8,103 nucleotides of DNA from the NCBI GenBank assembly GCA_021801545.1, contig JAJYXX010000402.1, positions 1 to 8,103 on the forward strand, given 5' to 3'. The DNA is from Chloroflexota bacterium. GTDB taxonomy: Bacteria > Chloroflexota > Limnocylindria > Limnocylindrales > CSP1-4. How positions within the stretch are numbered: the first letter of the stretch is position 1; each line of letters opens with the position of its first letter. A model generated the notes under the pieces. That model made no database searches and was not told the origin of the DNA. It was given only the letters and a program-made list of their open reading frames with translations. This document shows positions 5,722 to 8,103 of the stretch, one piece after another. Both the position numbers and the translations under genes were made by a program.

Positions 5722-5823
5722 CGGCTGAGCCGAACGGGCCCCCGGCTGAGCCGAACGGGCCCCCGGCTGAGCCGAACGGGCCCCCGGCTGAGCCGAACGG
5801 GCCCCCGGCTGAGCCGAACGGGC
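5722..5823. repeat. 21-bp tandem array, five copies, between the two 47-bp repeats
   Basis: CGGCTGAGCCGAACGGG recurs at 5722, 5743, 5764, 5785 and 5806, perfectly spaced at 21 bp. On the minus strand each unit reads GTTCGG, CTCAG, CCGGGG: the same 6-5-6 layout and the same loop as hairpin elements I and J, with both arms changed together so that five of six positions still pair (two as G-T). It therefore looks like an amplified descendant of that element. All three minus-strand frames remain open through it, giving seven-residue repeats, which argues against coding. Confidence 0.85.
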
Positions 5824-5869
5824 GGTTTGTCCTGCTGAGCAGAACCGGGCCTCGGGAGAGGGGCAGAAC
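5823..5869 (-). repeat. 47-bp repeat, right copy, with hairpin element J
   Basis: Second copy of the unit at 5667-5713. Element J (5845-5823 on the minus strand) is GTTCTG, loop CTCAG, CAGGAC, tail AAACCG, the best consensus copy. The segment linking it to the second GTTCTG has diverged from the left copy (CCGAGGC in place of TCAGGGGC), while the hairpin arms and loop are unchanged. Confidence 0.75.
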
Positions 5870-5873
5870 CAGG

Positions 5874-5999
5874 ACCGCCCGGCACCTGACCCGGGGACCG
5901 CCCGGCACCTGACCCCGGTCAGGCCGCCCGGCACCTGACCCGGGGACCGCCCGGCACCTGACCCCGGTCAGGCCGCCCGGCACCTGACTCCGGTCAGGC
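5874..5999. repeat. 49-bp palindromic array across the stop codon of the NRAMP-like gene
   Basis: CCGCCCGGCACCTGAC recurs five times with alternating 23- and 26-bp steps, that is, a 49-bp higher-order period. The 26-bp units end in a palindrome: CCTGACCCCGGTCAGG at 5908-5923 and 5957-5972, and CCTGACTCCGGTCAGG at 5983-5998. The last overlaps the TGA stop (5996-5994) of the carrier gene. In its mRNA the third folds as CCTGAC/GTCAGG with loop CGGA, followed by two further stems. The position suggests a terminator or 3'-end stabiliser; there is no U-tract, so intrinsic termination of the classic kind is not shown. Confidence 0.85.
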
Positions 6000-7541
6000 C
6001 ACCCGGATTCCGAACAGCCCGAGCGCAGACACCCCGAGCAGCACCAGGTCCAGGAGGATGACCAGCCCGACGGCGGTCCAGGCCACCACGTTTGCCCGGC
6101 GGCCGTTCCGGTGGCGGCCCATCAGACGCTCGTCGTTCACGAGCAGGACCATGAACACGAGCACGATCGGCAGGAGCAACCCCTGGAGGTTCTGCGAGGC
6201 GACGATCACCGGGATCGGGTCGAGCCCGGGGATGAGCACCACCAGGGCGCCCAGGAGGAGCACGAACGTGTAGATGCCGAAGAAGGGCGGTGCGTCGCTT
6301 AACCGCTTGCCGACGCCGGACTCCCAGCCGAACGCCTCGCAGATGACGAACGCGGTCGAGATCGGCATGATCGTCGCGGCCAGGACCGAGGCGCCGAAGA
6401 GCCCGACCGCGAACAGGACGGTCGCCAGCTCTCCAGCGACCGGGGCGAGCGCCTGGGCGGCATCGGCGGCGGTCTCGATCCGCATCCCCCCGGCGTGGAT
6501 CGTGGCCGCGGTCGCGACGACGATGAAGACGGCGATCACGTTCGTCCAGATCGCTCCGCCGATCGCATCGGCCTGCTCGAGGCGCAGCTCGTCGTCGGCG
6601 ATCGCCTTCTCGGCCACGGCGCTCTGCAGGTAGAACTGCATGTACGGGGTGATCGTCGTACCCACGACCGCGACCATGAGGAGCAGGATCGACGGCTCGA
6701 AGGAGATCGTGGGGGTGACGATCGCCCGACCCACCTGGTCCCAGTCGGGGTGGGCGAGGAAGGCCGAGAAGATGTAGGCGACGAAGACGAGGGCGACCGA
6801 CAGGAAGACCCGCTCGACAGTCCGGTAGCTCGAGAAGAGGACGAGCGCCCAGATCAGGACGGCCACGATCGGCACGGTCAGGTAGCGCGAGATGCCGAAG
6901 ATCTCGAGGGCGGCGGCGGCGCCCGAGAACTCGGCGATCGTGTTCGCGACGTTCGCCACGAGGAGGACGAGCATCGCGAAGGCCGTCCAGCGGACGCCGA
7001 ACCGGTCGCGGATCAGGTCCGACAGACCTTGGCCGGTGACGACGCCGAGCCGGGCGGCCATCTCCTGGACGATCGCGAGGATGAGGATCGTGATCGGGAA
7101 GAGCCAGAGCAGCTCGAAGCCGGTCTCGGCGCCGAGGACGCTGTACGTCGTGATGCCGCCAGCATCGTTGCCCGCGATGCCGGCGATGAAGCCGGGCCCC
7201 ATGACGGCGAGGAACGCCACCAGCCCGCGCCGGCCGCGGAACCGGCCGCGCAGGCGGAGGGGGTCGCCGCCCTGGAGGCGATCGCGAATGCGACCGATGA
7301 CACTGCCCCGCCGGGCTGCCAGGCGCAGGTTGGCCGGCACGCGACGACCCGGCCGGCGGGTGCCGGCACCGGCCTCGACCGAGCGGGCGCTGACCACAGG
7401 AGCGCGAGCCCCGGCCTCCCGCGCGCCTGTCTCGCGCGCGCCTGTCTCGGGCGCGCGGGAGGCCTCCGCGTTGCGCGCCGCGTCCCGGGCCCCGCCCTCC
7501 GGCCCGCGCGCCGTGCCCCGGGCCCTCGGCGATTGGCGCAC
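5994..7541 (-). CDS. NRAMP-superfamily divalent metal carrier with non-canonical metal site
   Basis: 515 residues. The membrane core (about 105-515) has the length and 11-helix pattern of NRAMP transporters; the first 100 residues are Arg/Ala/Gly/Glu-rich, repetitive and probably cytosolic. The first helix has GPGFIAGIAGNDAGGITTYS, where canonical members have GPGF...DPGN. The Asp (D126) is kept but the Asn position is Gly129. In helix 6, GTTITPYMQFYLQS (294-307) stands in for the canonical 'A-x-x-M-P-H-N' segment, so the metal-binding Met appears to be Thr298. NRAMP-related Mg2+ transporters (NRMT) are known to have lost this soft ligand. I therefore favour a hard cation such as Mg2+, or Mn2+, over Fe2+. 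It follows the MgtE-type CBS gene by 17 bases with GGAG in the gap. The start is a GTG at 7541; an in-frame GTG at codon 68 is an alternative. Family assignment is firm, substrate is inferred. Confidence 0.9.
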   Translation of the reverse strand: MRQSPRARGTARGPEGGARDAARNAEASRAPETGARETGAREAGARAPVVSARSVEAGAGTRRPGRRVPANLRLAARRGSVIGRIRDRLQGGDPLRLRGRFRGRRGLVAFLAVMGPGFIAGIAGNDAGGITTYSVLGAETGFELLWLFPITILILAIVQEMAARLGVVTGQGLSDLIRDRFGVRWTAFAMLVLLVANVANTIAEFSGAAAALEIFGISRYLTVPIVAVLIWALVLFSSYRTVERVFLSVALVFVAYIFSAFLAHPDWDQVGRAIVTPTISFEPSILLLMVAVVGTTITPYMQFYLQSAVAEKAIADDELRLEQADAIGGAIWTNVIAVFIVVATAATIHAGGMRIETAADAAQALAPVAGELATVLFAVGLFGASVLAATIMPISTAFVICEAFGWESGVGKRLSDAPPFFGIYTFVLLLGALVVLIPGLDPIPVIVASQNLQGLLLPIVLVFMVLLVNDERLMGRHRNGRRANVVAWTAVGLVILLDLVLLGVSALGLFGIRVA

Positions 7542-7558
7542 CCTGTGCCCGCTCCGCC

Positions 7559-8103
7559 TCAGCTGCGCGCGAAGAGGCGCGGCAGCCGCTTCTTCCAGGC
7601 GGTCGGGATCACCGTGTCGATCGCGTCGTCGACGGTCACGATCCCGACCAGCCGGCCCTCCTCGTCGACGACCGGCACGGCGAGCAGGTTGTAGTGGGCG
7701 ACGACCTCGGCGACCTCGTCCTGGTTGGCCAGCACGCCGACGGCGACCGGCTCGCGGATCATCACCTCGGAGATCGGTGTGTCGGGCTTGGCAACGATGA
7801 GGTCGCGCAGGGAGAGGACACCGACGAGCTTGCCGTCCTCGTCGGTCACGTAGACGTAGTAGATCGTCTCCGCGTCGGGCTCGAGCTCGCGCAGGCGGTC
7901 GATCGTCTCGGCCGCCGTCAGGGTCGCCGGCACCGCGACGAACTCGGTCGTCATGATCCCGCCGGCGCTGTCCTCAGGGTAGCCCAGGAGCCCCTGCACC
8001 TCGTCCGCCTCGTCGCGCTCCATGAGGGCGAGGATCTCCTCGCGGGTCGTCTCGGAGAGGTCGGCGACGAGGTCGGCGGCGTCGTCGGGGCTCATCTCCT
8101 CGA
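7559..8103 (-). CDS. MgtE-type N domain and CBS-pair protein without membrane domain (5' end outside window)
   Basis: The frame runs off the right edge (first codons Glu-Glu-Met-Ser-Pro-Asp-Asp), leaving the last 180 residues. These are the end of a MgtE N domain (to about 45, 'EADEVQGLLGYPEDSAG'), CBS1 opening with GGIMTTEFVAVP and containing 'ETIYYVYVTDEDGKLVGVLS', then CBS2 (about 111-168) with 'HYNLLAVPVVDEEGRLVGIVTVDDAID'. This follows the cytosolic Mg2+-sensing half of the channel MgtE closely. In MgtE a plug helix and five membrane helices would follow; here the protein stops after TVIPTAWKKRLPRLFARS. So it is a soluble sensor module, presumably gating or regulating the adjacent carrier in response to Mg2+ or nucleotide. 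Upstream domains such as PRC-barrel, known in related soluble proteins, may lie beyond the window. Its TGA is 17 bases from the carrier's start, which suggests coupled translation. Confidence 0.92.
   Translation of the reverse strand, partial: EEMSPDDAADLVADLSETTREEILALMERDEADEVQGLLGYPEDSAGGIMTTEFVAVPATLTAAETIDRLRELEPDAETIYYVYVTDEDGKLVGVLSLRDLIVAKPDTPISEVMIREPVAVGVLANQDEVAEVVAHYNLLAVPVVDEEGRLVGIVTVDDAIDTVIPTAWKKRLPRLFARS

Noticed and set aside
5220..5983. Overlapping minus-strand open frames made of seven-residue and 24-residue repeats
   Set aside because: The 21- and 72-bp periods are multiples of three, so every frame stays open. Peptides differ completely between frames and match no protein pattern I know.
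7542..7558. Mg2+ riboswitch between the CBS gene and the carrier
   Set aside because: The gap is only 17 bases, too small for any riboswitch. A control element upstream of the operon would lie beyond the right edge.

Overview
This is a very GC-rich window (G and C dominate every line; I did not count an exact figure). Every confident gene lies on the minus strand. The protein families point to a high-GC Chloroflexota (Limnocylindria-like) or deep actinobacterial genome: a winged-helix/nucleotidyltransferase protein, an XRE regulator with a nuclease-like tail, a secreted subtilase with Asp-box repeats, and an NRAMP-like carrier beside a MgtE-type CBS protein. The phylum is an inference and is not secure. 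I see no tRNA, rRNA, cas gene or transposase.

Layout in the direction of transcription, from right to left. (1) Positions 8103-5994: the 3' part of a soluble protein with the MgtE sensor module (end of the N domain plus two CBS domains), followed 17 bases later by an NRAMP-superfamily carrier with a non-canonical metal site. This looks like a divalent-cation, possibly Mg2+, transport operon. (2) Positions 5999-5237: a repeat-packed intergenic region with a 49-bp palindromic array over the carrier's stop codon, a 21-bp array flanked by two 47-bp repeats, a 72-bp array, and a GGGCTC microsatellite. (3) Positions 5236-1276: an XRE-type regulator with a PD-(D/E)XK-like C-terminal domain. It is followed 58 bases later by a 1033-residue exported subtilisin-like protease with a complete catalytic triad, a beta-sandwich inserted in the catalytic domain and six Asp-box motifs. 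(4) Positions 1275-871: a second repeat-rich intergenic region with a 51-bp array, a 21-bp array and a 17-bp duplication. (5) Positions 870-183: a probably leaderless winged-helix/MNT nucleotidyltransferase gene, with what looks like the broken start of its usual HEPN partner behind it. (6) Positions 1-54 are the last codons of a plus-strand gene that enters from the left.

The least explained structure is a 23-bp element that I find ten times, only in the two intergenic regions and in both orientations. It consists of a 6-bp arm (GTTCTG), five variable bases, a matching arm (CAGGAC or CAGAAC) and usually the tail AAACCG. The arms stay able to pair while the loop changes. The elements lie in three sequence contexts that are otherwise different (51-bp, 72-bp and 47-bp units), so the hairpin head, not the whole unit, seems to be what is conserved. 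This and the MgtE-module/NRAMP pairing are the two points most worth following up.
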